A DNA stretch of 64,000 nt from Alviniconcha marisindica (GCA_018857735.1 JABMCL010000191.1:951501-1015500), one strand, 5' to 3'; positions 34,601 to 44,960 are shown, counted from the first letter of the stretch. The notes: a model not told the origin generated them from the letters alone. Translations and numbers: made by a program.

Positions 34601-37600
34601 CAGGGGCTGGGTCAATAATTACAACAGTAACTGAACACCAAAATGTAATAATGGGGGTCAGTCATCACTGTGATTTATATACAGGGCATTCTGGCCATAC
34701 TAGAAGCATAATCACTCCTGGGGTGTAAGTGTAAAAACGTAATAATAACCATAATATGACTAAGGCAATAAGTAAATCTGTCATTAACAATAACTGTAAT
34801 ATAACTAAATAAGTAAAACTGTCATGAACATTTATAGACAAGTAACAGATCGTAAGAACTATAATCCAAGTCAGTAAGTGAAAGTTATGAACTTTATAAA
34901 CAAGAAAAAAATAATAACTATGACTAAATCAATAAGTAAATCTGTCATTAACAGTAACTATAATATAACTAAATAAGTAAAACTGTCATGAACATTTATA
35001 GACAAATAATAGATCATCATAAGAACTATAATATACTCCAAGTCACTAAGTGAAACAGTTATGAACTTTATAAACAAGAAAAAACAAACAAACTATAATA
35101 ATTAATATGACTAAGTCAATAAGTAAAACTTATGACCAGTTATGAACAAATACTACAAATACAATACTACATACTATATCTAATGTATATGTATATATAT
35201 TACAATGACTAGATTAACCAGTCAAACCAAAGCAAAATAGAATAAGGACAGGTCACGAATGCTACACTGCCACTGAGTCAGTCAGCCAGGTGTGAATGCA
35301 AAAAACCCACCTATGATTCTGTTTGGCCAGCTTGCATGCTATCTATGGGTATACTGACACTTGACCTTGAAGAGAATACTTTATGAATGAGCAATGGTGC
35401 CCACATCCACAATTATCAACAACCGGCACTCTACTCTTGTAAGATGGCACTTGGGGTGACCAATAATACAAATTGACAGTAGTCTATCACTGTAGCAGAC
35501 AACTTCCACGTATGGCAGCTGATAGTCTAGCCACCTCTCTATAAAGCATTGCAACTTTGCAATATGTTACACTTTACACATGACTGTCTTGCAATTGCAT
35601 ATTACTTATTAGGAATCTATTGACTAGATGTTTCCTTAAATTGCAAGTAACTTCACATACTAGGCCTAGCCTAGTACCACACATCCTACAGTATTGGACT
35701 GAGGTGGACACATCATAGTGTTACTGTAATTCTCCTGCTACTGACCACATCCTAAGTCAAAATACATCACTCAATTTGGCCTTCCACCATGACATTATTC
35801 ATAGCAGCAACATGACTGAATAAACAAAACAACCTGAACCAGTGGCAGTGAGAATCAAACTAATCAACACATACATAGTATCATACATCAAAGCATAAAC
35901 AACACAACAACTGAGCAAATGGCTATCCAACTTACTGGCAACGAGGTGATTCTCCCGAACTTGTGGCTGAAATGCAGTCATGGACCCAGGCCAATGGAAC
36001 ACTAAATCAAGATGGCTTCCACCTGCTGCACTCGCCTCTTATTTATATCAGCTGGGCGGACCACACGGACAGCACTGTCCAGCAAAATCTGTGCAGGCTG
36101 CCCGAGGCACTTCAAACTACTAGCTTGTGTTTCTTCTAACCTTTGATTGGTCCCTAACTCAAAAAGTACTAAACACATTATAACGCGGTTTAAAATGCCA
36201 AAACCTGCGGACCATTATCTTCTTATCTATCAAAAATTATCCTTGTTATCTTGTCTATCAAATGAAGCTAAAATAAGATTAACTCTGTGAGCCCAGCCGT
36301 GGAACCGCATTCGCAGCAATTAACCTCAAATTAATTAACTACAACATGACCTATACCCCTAAAAACTATTACAGGTTCGAACCTAGGGCCCTAAAATACA
36401 CCAAACATTCACTATATACGCACTCCTCCTACTTATTTACCTAAAAATAAAAAAAATAAGCCTGGATAACAAACACACACACCAAATTCGGCGCCAGAAT
36501 CAAAGTTCTGCAACCAATTAAATCTGCAAATCCCAAATCCATCTAATCTAAGCCCTGTTCCTACTTCTATAAAATATTTTGAAAGTCTGCATCATAAATA
36601 CTAGCTATAAATATATAAAATTACAATAAATACCCAATTTCTGAAGTTTTACAAAATTATCAATAAATACGTCATTGCGGCTGTAAAACCGGCAATCAAA
36701 AAACAAAATGGCCGCCAATATCGTCTGCTACTATAATTTCGCCCACAAGCCAGGAATCTTGGTGTTACCAGTAGTTAGAAATAAAATTGGAAAAAAATAC
36801 GCAAACTAGCAGACTGTCACACAGTTATGAATGCCAGCTTTCCTGACTAGCCACTAATATGAATAAATCTAAAAAGGACTACAAAATAGACAGCACAGCC
36901 CGTGTCTTGCTGTGCTTGAACTGTCCTCCCTCCTTGCCATAGTTTTCAGTAGCTAAAAGTAGCAATCTGTCATGATACACAAATAGCAACACTGTTCTAA
37001 TGATTTTACTTTTACAAAAATCTGAAACAGAATATAAGTTTCTTTCTCATTTTTCATCATTTTTAACTGTTTAACTGTTAAGTGTCGTTTTGTGGCTTGA
37101 TGAATGGGATTCCTCAAAAAATTGCATATTGTATGTCCGTGGCATAGTGTATAAGCGTTCTTTTGAACCTTTTTGTGTTTGGATCATCTTTTACTTTCAC
37201 AACACTGTTTGATTGATTTCTCTGTCTGGTGGATTTTTTTCTTTTCCTGATCAAACTGAGAGCTGAGTAAATCTAAAAGCAGCAGCAAGCTGCAATAATT
37301 TCTCTTTTCTTCTCTTCAAAAGTGGCAAAAAGAGGAAGCAGAAAGTTGCTGTTATGACAGACACTAACAGTTGATAGTGCCAGAGCCTATTCTCTCTCTC
37401 TCTCTCTCACTCCTGTGTAAGACTAGCTTTGTGTGGTTACAACAGGGTGTTGGAGATGTCAAATTCCTTCTGTATGTTTTCAAGCAAAGATTGTTAGACG
37501 TGTTCACCCAGGTGCATACTGCTGACATCAGAGACAAAGAAAGATATGAAATGTATTGATCTTTCAAAGATATGTTTGAAGCAGAAATATATTTATCAGA

Positions 37601-38301
37601 TACTGATATGTATTGTTTCAGGGTTGCACTGATGCAACTCAGACTTGATGTACTTCCAATAAATAACATGTATAGATACAGTGACTGCCCCACAAACAAA
37701 AAAATTGTATTTTGCTAAGACCACATTGAAACTGAAGATCACTTCCTTTGGTTTGTCCTCTGTACACAAAAATTGGAAACAAGAATGACTGCTAGCATTT
37801 TAATTTGTAGACTGTGTGGTAATAAATGAGCGTTCTTTTGAACCATTTATGTGTTTGGATCTTCTGTTCACAGATTTAAGAAACAGATTTCTTGAACAAA
37901 AAGGTACTTACAGGACATATCAAGATGGAAACTGAAGGTTGTTGACTGCTATCAGAGTTCATCTTCCATGCTATCAACAGAAGAAAACTATATACAGATT
38001 CATAAGCACCTTAAGTTGATACTATGACTAAAAATGACCCCACTTCATTGGCTGACACATATTATCAAATCATCAATATACAAGGCATAAAAATGAAAGT
38101 TTTCCTTTGACACATGGGCTTAAGAAGGTACATTTAAAATAACAATAAATATAAAATAAATGCGTTTAAAAAAAATCAAAAAAATCTCACTCTGACATTC
38201 TCTCCTCACTTGCCTGCCCCGGCTTCTTCCACTGACACACTCGCAAACACATTTGTAATGTTCAGAACACGTGTGCATCCACGCGCGTGCGCACACGCAT
38301 G

Positions 38302-38338
<37 letters not shown>

Positions 38339-41300
38339 TTCATCACTTGAAACATATTAAAATTCTTGAATTAGTATGTCACATCTAACATTATAAGGTC
38401 TCATTATTTCAGTGTGACTGTTTTGTCTACTTTTGTTGATGTTTTGTTTTATTTGTCTGTTTGTATGTATGTATAATTTAGTTTGTACGCTCACCTGGTT
38501 TGGGGTTTGTATATTGGCCTACGGCCAAAGTACAATAAACCATCTGAAGTCTTGAAGTCTCTCTCTCTCTGCTCAACCCAGATAAAAGTATGGTAGTAGC
38601 CACGCATCAAAAGCATCAGTGTGGTATACCTCCTCTTCATCACATGTTGAATTCACAGGTAATAGAGCAGGATTCAGAACATCATCACCTTGGTTTTATT
38701 CTTGATGACCAACTTAAATGGCAAGCTCATATTAACAGTATTACTAACGATGTTGCTAAAAATGTGTATTTGCTCTCTTGCCTCAGACACTTTTGTAACA
38801 GTGAAGCTCATAATACAATTTTTCACATGCACAATATGTCCAGAATTAATTATGTCTCTAATGTTTGAGATAGCTGCAATGGTGTACATATCAAAAAACT
38901 TCAGTCTGTACACAAACGTGCAGTCAAAGTTTTTTTGTGCTGCTTCGCCAATGCTACCTGGATGAGGGCATATTTCATATGGTCCGTTACCTTTAAAAGA
39001 GCATCTTCAGTATAATAAATGTATCTTAGTGCACAAAGTTATCCATAACAAACCCCAATATTTCAGACAGCTTGTCCACACTGGAGCATGCAGCGATCAT
39101 ACTTCATGGAACAGCATTCTTATTCTGCCCAAAACAAGAATTGACATTTATAAGATGAGTTTTGCTTATTCTGGATCCTTTTGTTGTATTGCGCTACCTA
39201 GAAGTCTTAAAATAGTATGCTCAGTTAGTACATTCAAATCCAAAGCTCTTCAACATTTTCATACTGAATGTAACACATAAGTTTTCAATCTTGAACCATA
39301 CAGTATTTAGTTTCTTAATGTTTGATACACCTGGCATTTTATGTGTTTATGTATAAATGTGTGCAAACACCCAAGCATGTGTGTGCAGTTATATTTTAAG
39401 TGTATGGATATATGTTTTCCTTGGATGCTGAGGTACATTTCTTGTCTTGTATATCAGCTTTGTGCTAAGTATACAAAATATTGATTTAAATGATGTTTTA
39501 TTCCTTTCATCTTCCCAATTTCTGTTCATAGTATTGGTAGTAGCGGTAGTATTTTGCTATCATCGCAATGATAATTAAAACATTCATTGCCTCATCATTG
39601 CCATATGTATACATGTGTGTGTGTGTGTGTGTAATATGTGCATACATGTGTGTGTGTATATATGCACACGTGTGTGTATCTGTATATGTATGTGTGTGTA
39701 TATATATATCTCTTTTATGTATCTTTTACCTGTTAATTTGTTTATATATTTTTTGTTGCTGTTGTTGCTTCTTTTTTGGTATTTAGTATATGTTTCCTTT
39801 TCTTTGTTGTTGTTGGCGGTGGTGTTTTCTTAAGCTGAATTTTTATCCCTCCCCTTTCCTCACTCTCTTTGTAAATTACCCAAAATGTTTTGCATATGCA
39901 TTTTGTTGTTGTTGACTTTTCACCGCCAGTTGTTTCTCACTGTTATCCTTTTTATTTCCATTGCAGTTGCTGTCTCTTTTTACATGTGTTATCATTATTG
40001 ATGCTGTATTTGTCTATATCCTTCTATCATAATATTTCGCTATGAATGTCTTGGTTATTAGTAATACTGTAGCAATGGCAGATATGTGAGTTGGCCTTTG
40101 TGCTAATATCCTTACTGTTGAGAAATAAAGTTTAATCAATCAGTCAATCAAACTCTCTCTCACATGCATGCACACACACACACACACACACACAGAGAAT
40201 CAGCATGTATGAGTTTGCCTACCAGCAAATTTTATATATTTTTTATTCCTTTTACCGTTTGCTTGAAGTTGAATTTTATGCTGTACAAAGGAGCTTCAGT
40301 TGACAGAATTGAGTGAAGACCAGCAGACTGAGTTAGATCTAGACTGCAGGACGAGGACAAAACCACTGATGTCAGATGCTCACTGGAATGGAAGGACCCA
40401 TGCAGGAGACAGCAGCAGGTCATTTGGAGGGCATGCAGGGTTTTTGGGCAGGTCAGATCTCCACTTTGTATGTTTGATATGGATGCAAAAATGATGGACT
40501 CATGTGCATGCTTTTCTACATGTTTGTGTATAATGTATGCAGTTTAAAAAAAACTAGTGCATCTGTGTAATGTCTGCAGACAAGAAATGATGCTGTCTGC
40601 AGGACACTGATGGAGAGCTTGCCAGAACGAGCAACCTTCATCAAACCTGAGGTATAACAACAAAATCAAGAAAAGGCCGGACAGTATGAATGATGTAATG
40701 ATGTATCAAGAAAATTTGAAGCTTACAAAAGCCCTTCAAATGTTTCCAATAGTTTTGTTTTTAACATTGGTACTGTTTGCTTCTAATAAAAACTGTTTGT
40801 AGATTATTATTCTTTTGTGTTTTTACTTGCTTCAGCCAGTTCTGTGACATGTTCATCATCATGGCATGAAATTTATATGGACATTATTATACCTGTTTTC
40901 TTATTTAGGGTGGATTCTTTGTGTGGATTGAGTTTCCTGAAGAGACAGACACACTGGAGATGATGAAGTGGATGGTTGACAAGTACAACATCTTCTATTT
41001 GCCAGGACTTTGGTGAGTGCATGTATTGAGCATTGGAATTTTCGGCTGATTAGTGGCTGTCTGCTACAAAGCTGCTAACTTCCCACTGTGAAAAAGTGTG
41101 CCTGCTTAAAAACAAAGTTTTGCAACGAAAATGTGAAGTGTTCTGTGTCTCTGTCTCCTCACCTCACTCCCACCACCGACTTTTTCTTTCAACATTCTTC
41201 CTTTGAACTTGCTCACCTGTCTGTCAACCTTTGTCAACACTGTCTGCAGCTTGTCTGCCTCTACCGTCTGCCCCCCAACAGGAAGAATAACATACTGAAT

Positions 41301-42142
41301 GAAGTGTCGTAGTGTGTATGTAATTAATATAGTTCACTGCTCTTGGTGTGTGTGTGTGTGCATCTTGCACATAGTTATGCTTGAACCCTTGTTAATGTCC
41401 ATGTTATGTGTTGGATTTTGTTAAATTGCTCATAACATTTTTCATCTCAGTGTACAGTATGTGTGTTATGTCTGTTCAGCACTTTGAGCCTCGGGGTAGA
41501 CACTTTACAAATATCCATTATTCTTATTCTTATTCACTCTGTTAAAAACATGTCAGCAACAAAATTCACTGGATGAGAGAATTATTTCAGCTGATTTATT
41601 TTCTGGAGCCAACCTTTGCCAGCAGCTGTTAAATTTGCAGATAGAGAAAACTTCTGTCCACCATCTTTTGAGTGTACCCTTTGATTTTCATCCTGTTTAC
41701 TAAATCCACAACAACATAATATTCAAACAATATTCTGAAGTCCTACAACCCCCCCCCCCCCCCCCTCCCCCTGTTAATTTCAATGGTGCTGCTGTTTAGC
41801 ACTACTAACTAGCAATTCTCATCAGTCTTTCAGAACTCTGAGGAAAGCCAAAATTAGGCCACACACATGGCCTGTACATGGGTTTCTGTCAAGTATCACT
41901 AGCTAGGAATCTATTCATGCAAAAGGGCATATGTGCAAGAATGAATGCATGTTTGCTGCTGAATCCTAAATTCGGAATGCTGTGTCTGCAGTTGCTCCAT
42001 GGTGGGCAAGTTCCGGAACTGCGCCCGTATCTCCTTCTGCTACTATGAGGAGCAGGTTCTGGTCAAGACTGTCCAAGCACTGTGCAAGGGGGCTGCTGAG
42101 TTCATCAGCCTCCACAACACTGCTGCACAGCCCCAGTCTTAA
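22282..42142 (+). CDS. Fold-type-I PLP-dependent aminotransferase (2-aminoadipate/YER152C-like)
   Basis: The enzyme should transfer an amino group between an amino acid and a 2-oxo acid using pyridoxal phosphate; the substrate cannot be read from sequence. The ten exons are 22282-22419, 23421-23536, 24584-24738, 28966-29124, 30506-30590, 30796-30960, 32669-32783, 40580-40651, 40909-41012 and 41992-42142. Every phase agrees, giving 419 residues, a normal length for the family. Motifs in order are TAGATQAL (phosphate-side loop), [12 protein letters not shown] with Asn181, [12 protein letters not shown] with Asp210 and Tyr212, [17 protein letters not shown] with the Schiff-base Lys249, and CARISF with the carboxylate-binding Arg382. 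The best family match from memory is the animal/fungal group related to yeast YER152C and LysN/AADAT enzymes. No clear targeting peptide is seen. A possible polyadenylation signal is at 42284. Confidence 0.93.
22519..22580. repeat. (TA)n microsatellite
   Basis: Two TA runs separated by a short AATTA break, within intron 1 of the aminotransferase. Confidence 0.95.
23421..23536 (+). CDS. Aminotransferase exon 2
   Basis: Encodes [20 protein letters not shown] to DTVE, phase 0 in and phase 2 out. It contains the YG...[10 protein letters not shown] segment typical of the N-terminal small domain. The donor is GAG AG/GTACTA. Confidence 0.9.
24584..24738 (+). CDS. Aminotransferase exon 3
   Basis: Carries [17 protein letters not shown] and [15 protein letters not shown], the cofactor phosphate loop and the conserved E-x-PTYF strand. 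The acceptor is TGTTTTTCAG and the donor CCAG/GTGAGA. Confidence 0.93.
25830..27655 (+). mobile_element. LINE fragment with nested insertion, aminotransferase intron 3
   Basis: The catalytic box is [20 protein letters not shown]. After an insertion the protein resumes with [20 protein letters not shown], a [21 protein letters not shown] segment and [20 protein letters not shown] followed by WNSLP. The 3' part ends near an ATAAAGTTTCAAGTTTGAGT tail. Frameshifts and stops show it is inactive. The same family appears at 38575-39290. Confidence 0.8.
25895..26440. mobile_element. Unclassified ~0.5-kb insertion inside the LINE, bounded by TA runs
   Basis: Reverse transcriptase residues IRSN and QDSLDQ are contiguous in protein logic but separated by about 530 bp. 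Both junctions are short (TA)n runs. The insert has no coding signal that I can see and ends just after a TTTTGACACTAGGTCAT stretch. Confidence 0.55.
28611..28692. repeat. (CA)n microsatellite
   Basis: Long CA runs with minor interruptions in aminotransferase intron 3. Confidence 0.95.
28966..29124 (+). CDS. Aminotransferase exon 4
   Basis: Encodes [17 protein letters not shown] through [11 protein letters not shown], including the Asn of NPTG that contacts the PLP ring oxygen. The acceptor is TTGCTTTCCCTAG and the donor CCCA/GTAAGT. Confidence 0.93.
29440..29935. repeat. 57-bp minisatellite in aminotransferase intron 4
   Basis: About eight copies contain CACCATGGTTCACAGCTTGC and TGAGTCAGCTCCCTGGTGGG. 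Clean copies are spaced 57 bp apart (for example 29764 and 29821). The 57-bp period is a multiple of three, which keeps reading frames open but does not indicate coding. Confidence 0.9.
30506..30590 (+). CDS. Aminotransferase exon 5
   Basis: Encodes [20 protein letters not shown] and IYNLIHF, holding Asp210 (PLP pyridine nitrogen) and Tyr212. The donor is TTTTGG/GTAAGA. Confidence 0.93.
30796..30960 (+). CDS. Aminotransferase exon 6 (catalytic lysine)
   Basis: Contains [20 protein letters not shown] with the PLP-binding lysine. The acceptor is GTCTGTGACAG and the donor GAAAG/GTGGGT. Phase 2 at both ends. Confidence 0.95.
31155..31973. mobile_element. Non-autonomous DNA transposon with ~20-bp terminal inverted repeats
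   Basis: The left end TTAAAGGACAAGTCCAAGGT is mirrored at the right end by ACCTTGGACTTTTACTTTAA, with mismatches at a few positions. The interior carries broken coding-like sequence ([17 protein letters not shown], about 31410-31470). The GGACAAGTCC-type ends recall ISL2EU/Harbinger-like elements, but that is from memory. It lies in aminotransferase intron 6. The target-site duplication is not clear. Confidence 0.65.
32226..32545. repeat. 44-bp minisatellite in aminotransferase intron 6
   Basis: About seven copies of a unit with TGTGGGCTTCATGAACAAGG and CAATTAAACAGCTGGTCA, spaced 44 bp (32226, 32270 and so on). It ends about 120 bp before exon 7. Confidence 0.92.
32669..32783 (+). CDS. Aminotransferase exon 7
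   Basis: Encodes [20 protein letters not shown] to HIRHIYK-like residues (LHNIRHIYK). SGG-x-x-NHY is a dimer-interface segment of this class. The acceptor is GGTTTGTTTGCAG and the donor AAG/GTGGGT. Confidence 0.9.
33128..33150. repeat. Poly-C tract
   Basis: A run of more than 20 cytosines followed by CA repeats; assembly length is unreliable here. Confidence 0.95.
33322..33605 (+). repeat. 48-bp minisatellite resembling the exon 8 splice acceptor
   Basis: Six units start at 33322, 33370, 33418 and so on, each with GATGTGTTTGCAGACAAGAA and ATGATGATGTTAACAAGGTG. The TTTGCAG-ACAAGAAATGATG part matches the exon 8 acceptor and first bases (TCTGCAG-ACAAGAAATGATG) at 40573-40592 in 19 of 20 positions. 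The 48-bp period keeps an ORF open; it is not thought to be coding. Confidence 0.9.
33650..36821. mobile_element. 3172-bp TG...CA element with CAGT target duplication
   Basis: It begins TGTGACAG and ends CTGTCACA, perfect inverted ends, and CAGT lies immediately outside each end (33646-33649 and 36822-36825). No coding region is visible. The interior has repeated blocks: TATGAAACAACTACATAATA-like segments near 33884, 34127 and 34461, and a pair of about 170-bp blocks around 34750-35100. Read on the minus strand, an AATAAA lies about 50-60 bases before the TG...CA end. It is consistent with a giant solo LTR or a non-coding LTR-type derivative. It lies in aminotransferase intron 7. Confidence 0.65.
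36985..37200 (+). repeat. Dispersed CTTGATAAAGG-family repeat
   Basis: Contains GTTTTGTGGCTTGATGAATG, TTGCATATTGTATGTCCGTG and AAGCGTTCTTTTGAACCTTT, in aminotransferase intron 7. Confidence 0.75.
37775..37880 (+). repeat. Dispersed CTTGATAAAGG-family repeat, 3' part only
   Basis: Shares AACAAGAATGACTGCTAGCA and GAGCGTTCTTTTGAACCATT with other copies; the core itself is missing. Confidence 0.6.
38311..38337. repeat. (CA)n microsatellite
   Basis: CA run preceded by a CG-rich alternating stretch (CACGCGCGTGCGCACACGCA). Confidence 0.95.
38450..38562 (+). mobile_element. LINE 3' tail
   Basis: The sequence TATTGGCCTACGGCCAAAGT followed by ACAATAAACC and a TGAAGTCTTGAAGTC end resembles a LINE 3' terminus. 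It sits directly against another LINE fragment of a different reading register, suggesting nested insertion. Confidence 0.5.
38575..39290 (+). mobile_element. LINE fragment, aminotransferase intron 7
   Basis: Encodes [43 protein letters not shown] and, further on, [17 protein letters not shown]. These are the reverse-transcriptase C-terminal segments of the same family as 25830-27655. It has broken frames. The LINE 3' untranslated region may extend to the AATAAAGTTTAATCAATCAG tail near 40123. Confidence 0.75.
40580..40651 (+). CDS. Aminotransferase exon 8
   Basis: A 72-bp exon encoding [20 protein letters not shown] and IKPE, phase 0 on both sides. The acceptor is TGTCTGCAG. Its start matches the units of the tandem array 7 kb upstream at 33322-33605. 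Confidence 0.85.
40909..41012 (+). CDS. Aminotransferase exon 9
   Basis: Encodes [20 protein letters not shown] to NIFYLPGL. The GGFF/Y-x-W-x-x-x-P motif marks the C-terminal small domain. The acceptor is TTCTTATTTAG and the donor TTTG/GTGAGT. Confidence 0.93.
41190..41535 (+). mobile_element. LINE 3'-end relic, aminotransferase intron 9
   Basis: The stretch TGAATGAAGTGTCGTAGTGT, GTATGTAATTAATATAGTTC and the later CACTTTACAAATATCC tail match the 3' untranslated region of the LINE at 1-1960 (1835-1950). A short piece of eroded ORF precedes it. Confidence 0.7.
41750..41771. repeat. Poly-C tract
   Basis: A run of cytosines with one T interruption, in aminotransferase intron 9. Confidence 0.95.
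41992..42142 (+). CDS. Aminotransferase exon 10 (end)
   Basis: Encodes the final 50 residues, including [16 protein letters not shown] with the substrate-carboxylate arginine, and ends AAQPQS with TAA at 42140-42142. The acceptor is GTGTCTGCAG. Confidence 0.93.
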
Positions 42143-42283
42143 TGCTCACAGGGCCAGCTACACATTCAGCATTGCTCCTAGCAGCTTTGATTATTTTTCA
42201 CTGCATTTGTCTTCTGTATATTACATAAGGGGAAAAAAGCAAGCATATTTATACATATACATTCTCTATAGATATATATACAC

Positions 42284-42289
42284 AATAAA
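42284..42289 (+). terminator. Possible polyadenylation signal of the aminotransferase gene
   Basis: AATAAA lies about 140 bases after the TAA stop and is followed by a T-rich stretch. It is the first such signal downstream, but no transcript evidence is available. Confidence 0.5.
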
Positions 42290-42824
42290 TTTTTTGCATG
42301 CCTCTTAATTTGTTCTGAAATATCTACGTTCTCTGTAGATGTATATACTCAACATTTTTGCATGCATCTTAATCTTTTCTGAATGTATTTAGTTTATACA
42401 TCTGTGCTGCCTGCATAAACTTCTCCTATGATAAATTAGTATTAAAATGTTCTAGGTGGCTAATGGCATTGGATTCATCTTTGGATTTCAGACTGACCAG
42501 CAGAATAGTGGGTAATCAAGTCAAGTCAAAAAACTTTAATCATCCCTCGCAGGGCAATTCAACAGAACTATTAAGAACATGTAAAGGAACGCCAAAACAT
42601 TTGCGTTTACAACATAAACAAGTTATGCTGGACAAAAATCTATAATACAAATATAAACTCACATAAATTATAAATTGTAGCATCAAGGCAACACTACCAG
42701 ACTGAAGATCAAGAGATTGCAGGTTTATTGCTCACTTTATAAGCAGTCCTGGCATATAATGTGATGTACATTTATGGGGTCATGACTCTACAGACAACCC
42801 AGCCATTTCTGTTTGATAGTCTTT

Positions 42825-43150
42825 TGTGAAAAATCTGAAACAAGAATGACTGCTGGCATTCTAAAACAAGATCCAAACACACAAAAGGTTCAAAATAAAG
42901 CTATTTATTAGGATAAAACACAACATGCACATTTTTGGGGTAACCCCCTTTATCAAGCTATGAAATGACAAACAAAAATTAAATGGTGAAAAACAATGAA
43001 AAATGAGATGGAGAGGGGTAGAGCTAATCCATTTATGTGGGGTGGGGGGTGGGTAAGTTATGTCTAGTCCACAATTTGCATGTTGTGTTTCGTCCTAATA
43101 AATAACGTTATTTTTAACCTTTTGTGTGTTTGAGTCCTGTTTGTAGTCCT
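42825..43150. repeat. Inverted pair of CTTGATAAAGG-family repeats
   Basis: The left arm at about 42835-43015 is minus-oriented (CACACAAAAGGTTCAAAATA, TTATTAGGATAAAACACAAC, GGTAACCCCCTTTATCAAGC). The right arm at about 43070-43145 is plus-oriented (AATTTGCATGTTGTGTTTCG, TCCTAATAAATAACG, AACCTTTTGTGTGTTTG). The arms could pair over about 60 bases in a transcript. Confidence 0.75.
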
Positions 43151-43569
43151 GTCAGCACTTTTCATATCTCCAATGAAAATATTTATCCAAGAACCTATAA
43201 CACTATAAAAAGGATTAGTTAATAATAACCTAAGACATCTTATTTTGCATTTCCAAACAAAATTATGTTCCATTGTTTGAAAGTTTGTCATTAGAGTGTG
43301 ATTGTTATTGGGATTCTTGTAAACCATGAATCTTTGTATACATGTGTGGCACCCATGTTTTCCATTAATACTTGATTTGATGTGGAATAATGTTATTCTT
43401 CTGTTTTCTGTAGCCAGACTGGTGTATTGTTTTTTTTTTTTTTTTTTGGGGGGGGGGGGGGCTGCTAAGTGAAGTTTTTAATACCATTTGAATGTTGATG
43501 CATTGTTTGGCCACCTTGATGCAGTGTCATGTAACCATGTTTTTGAACAGTTACAGTATGTAAACAGAG

Positions 43570-44960
43570 GACTACCAGACGAATGAGGGAGGTGACTGCT
43601 ACTAGTGATAGATGAAAGAGAGGACCGTTAGATGAAAGAGAGAGAGGTCTGGCAAATCAGAGAGATGACTGCTAGATGAAAGAGAGGTCTGCCAGATCAG
43701 AGAGAGATGACTGCTAGATGAAAGAGAGGTCTGGCAGATCAGAGAGAGATGACTGCTAGGTGAGAGGTCTGGCAGATCAGAGAGAGATGATTGCTAGGTG
43801 AGAGGTCTGCCAGATCAGAGAGATGACTGCTAGGTGAAAGAGAGGTCTGCCAGATCAGAGAGAGATGACTGCTAGATGAAAGAGAGGTCTGCCAGATTAG
43901 AGAGAGATGACTGCTAGATGAAAGAGAGGTCTGCCAGATCAGAGAGAGATGACTGTTAGGTGAACAAGAGGTGTGGCAGATCAGAGAGAGATGACTGCTA
44001 GGTGAGAGGTCTGCCAGATCAGACAGATGACTGCTAGGTGAAAGAGAGGTCTGCCAGATCAGAGAGAGATGACTGCTAGATGAAAGAGAGGTCTGCCAGA
44101 TTAGAGAGAGATGACTGCTAGATGAAAGAGAGGTCTGCCAGATCAGAGAGAGATGACTGCTAGGTGAAAGAGAGGTGTGGCAGATCAGAGAGAGATGACT
44201 GCTAGGTGAAAGAGAGGTGTGGCAGATCAGAGAGAGATGACTGCTAGGTGAAAGAGAGGAGTGGCAGATCAGAGTGAGGTGACTGCTAGGTGAAAGAGAG
44301 GTGTGGCAGATCAGAGAGAGATGACTGCTAGGTGAAAGAGAGGTGTGGCAGATCAGAGAGATGACTGCTAGGTTGCACAAGAGATAGGGGGGTGTGCAGA
44401 TCAGAGAGAGATGACTGCTAGGTGAAAGAGAGGTGTGGCAGATCAGAGAGAGATGGCTGCTAGGTGAAAGAGAGGTGTGGCAGATCAGAGAGAGATGGCT
44501 GCTAGGTGAAAGAGAGGTGTGGCAGATCAGAGAGAGATGACTGCTAGGTGAAAGAGAGGTGTGGCAGATCAGAGAGAGATGACTGCTAGGTGAAAGAGAG
44601 GTGTGGCAGATCAGAGAGAGATGACTGCTAGGTGAAAGAGAGGTCTGCCAGATCAGAGAGAGATGACTGCTAGGTGAAAGAGAGGTGTGGCAGATCAGTG
44701 AGATGACTGCTAGGTGAAAGAGAGGTCTGCCAGATAAGAGAGAGATGACTGCTAGGTGAAAGAGAGGTGTGGCAGATCAGAGAGAGATGGCTGCTAGGTG
44801 AAAGAGAGGTGTGGCAGATCAGAGAGAGATGGCTGCTAGGTGAGAGGTCTGGCAGATCAGAGAGAGAGATGACTGTTAGAGGAAAGAAAAGTCTGGCAGA
44901 TAAGAGAGAGAGAGATGACTGCTAGATGAAAGAGTGGGAGGACTGCCAGATGAAAGAGAG
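43570..44960. repeat. 40-bp minisatellite, about 34 copies
   Basis: The unit is AGAGAGATGACTGCTAGGTG plus AAAGAGAGGTGTGGCAGATC, with variants GTCTGCCAGATC and GCTAGATG. Variant types are clustered and partly mirrored, suggesting segmental amplification. Long ORFs on both strands are repeat artefacts. Confidence 0.95.

Noticed and set aside
36365..36392. Palindromic GGTTCGAACC that resembles a tRNA T-loop/B-box
   Set aside because: No A-box at the right distance on either strand and no cloverleaf. It lies inside the TG...CA element.
36475..36510. TGGCGCCGAA (minus strand) as a retroviral primer-binding site
   Set aside because: The preceding bases do not end in CA, and no second LTR copy is present to define an LTR boundary there.
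43739..44380. 213-codon serine-rich minus-strand ORF
   Set aside because: It consists only of the 40-bp minisatellite, with frame changes following unit-length variants.
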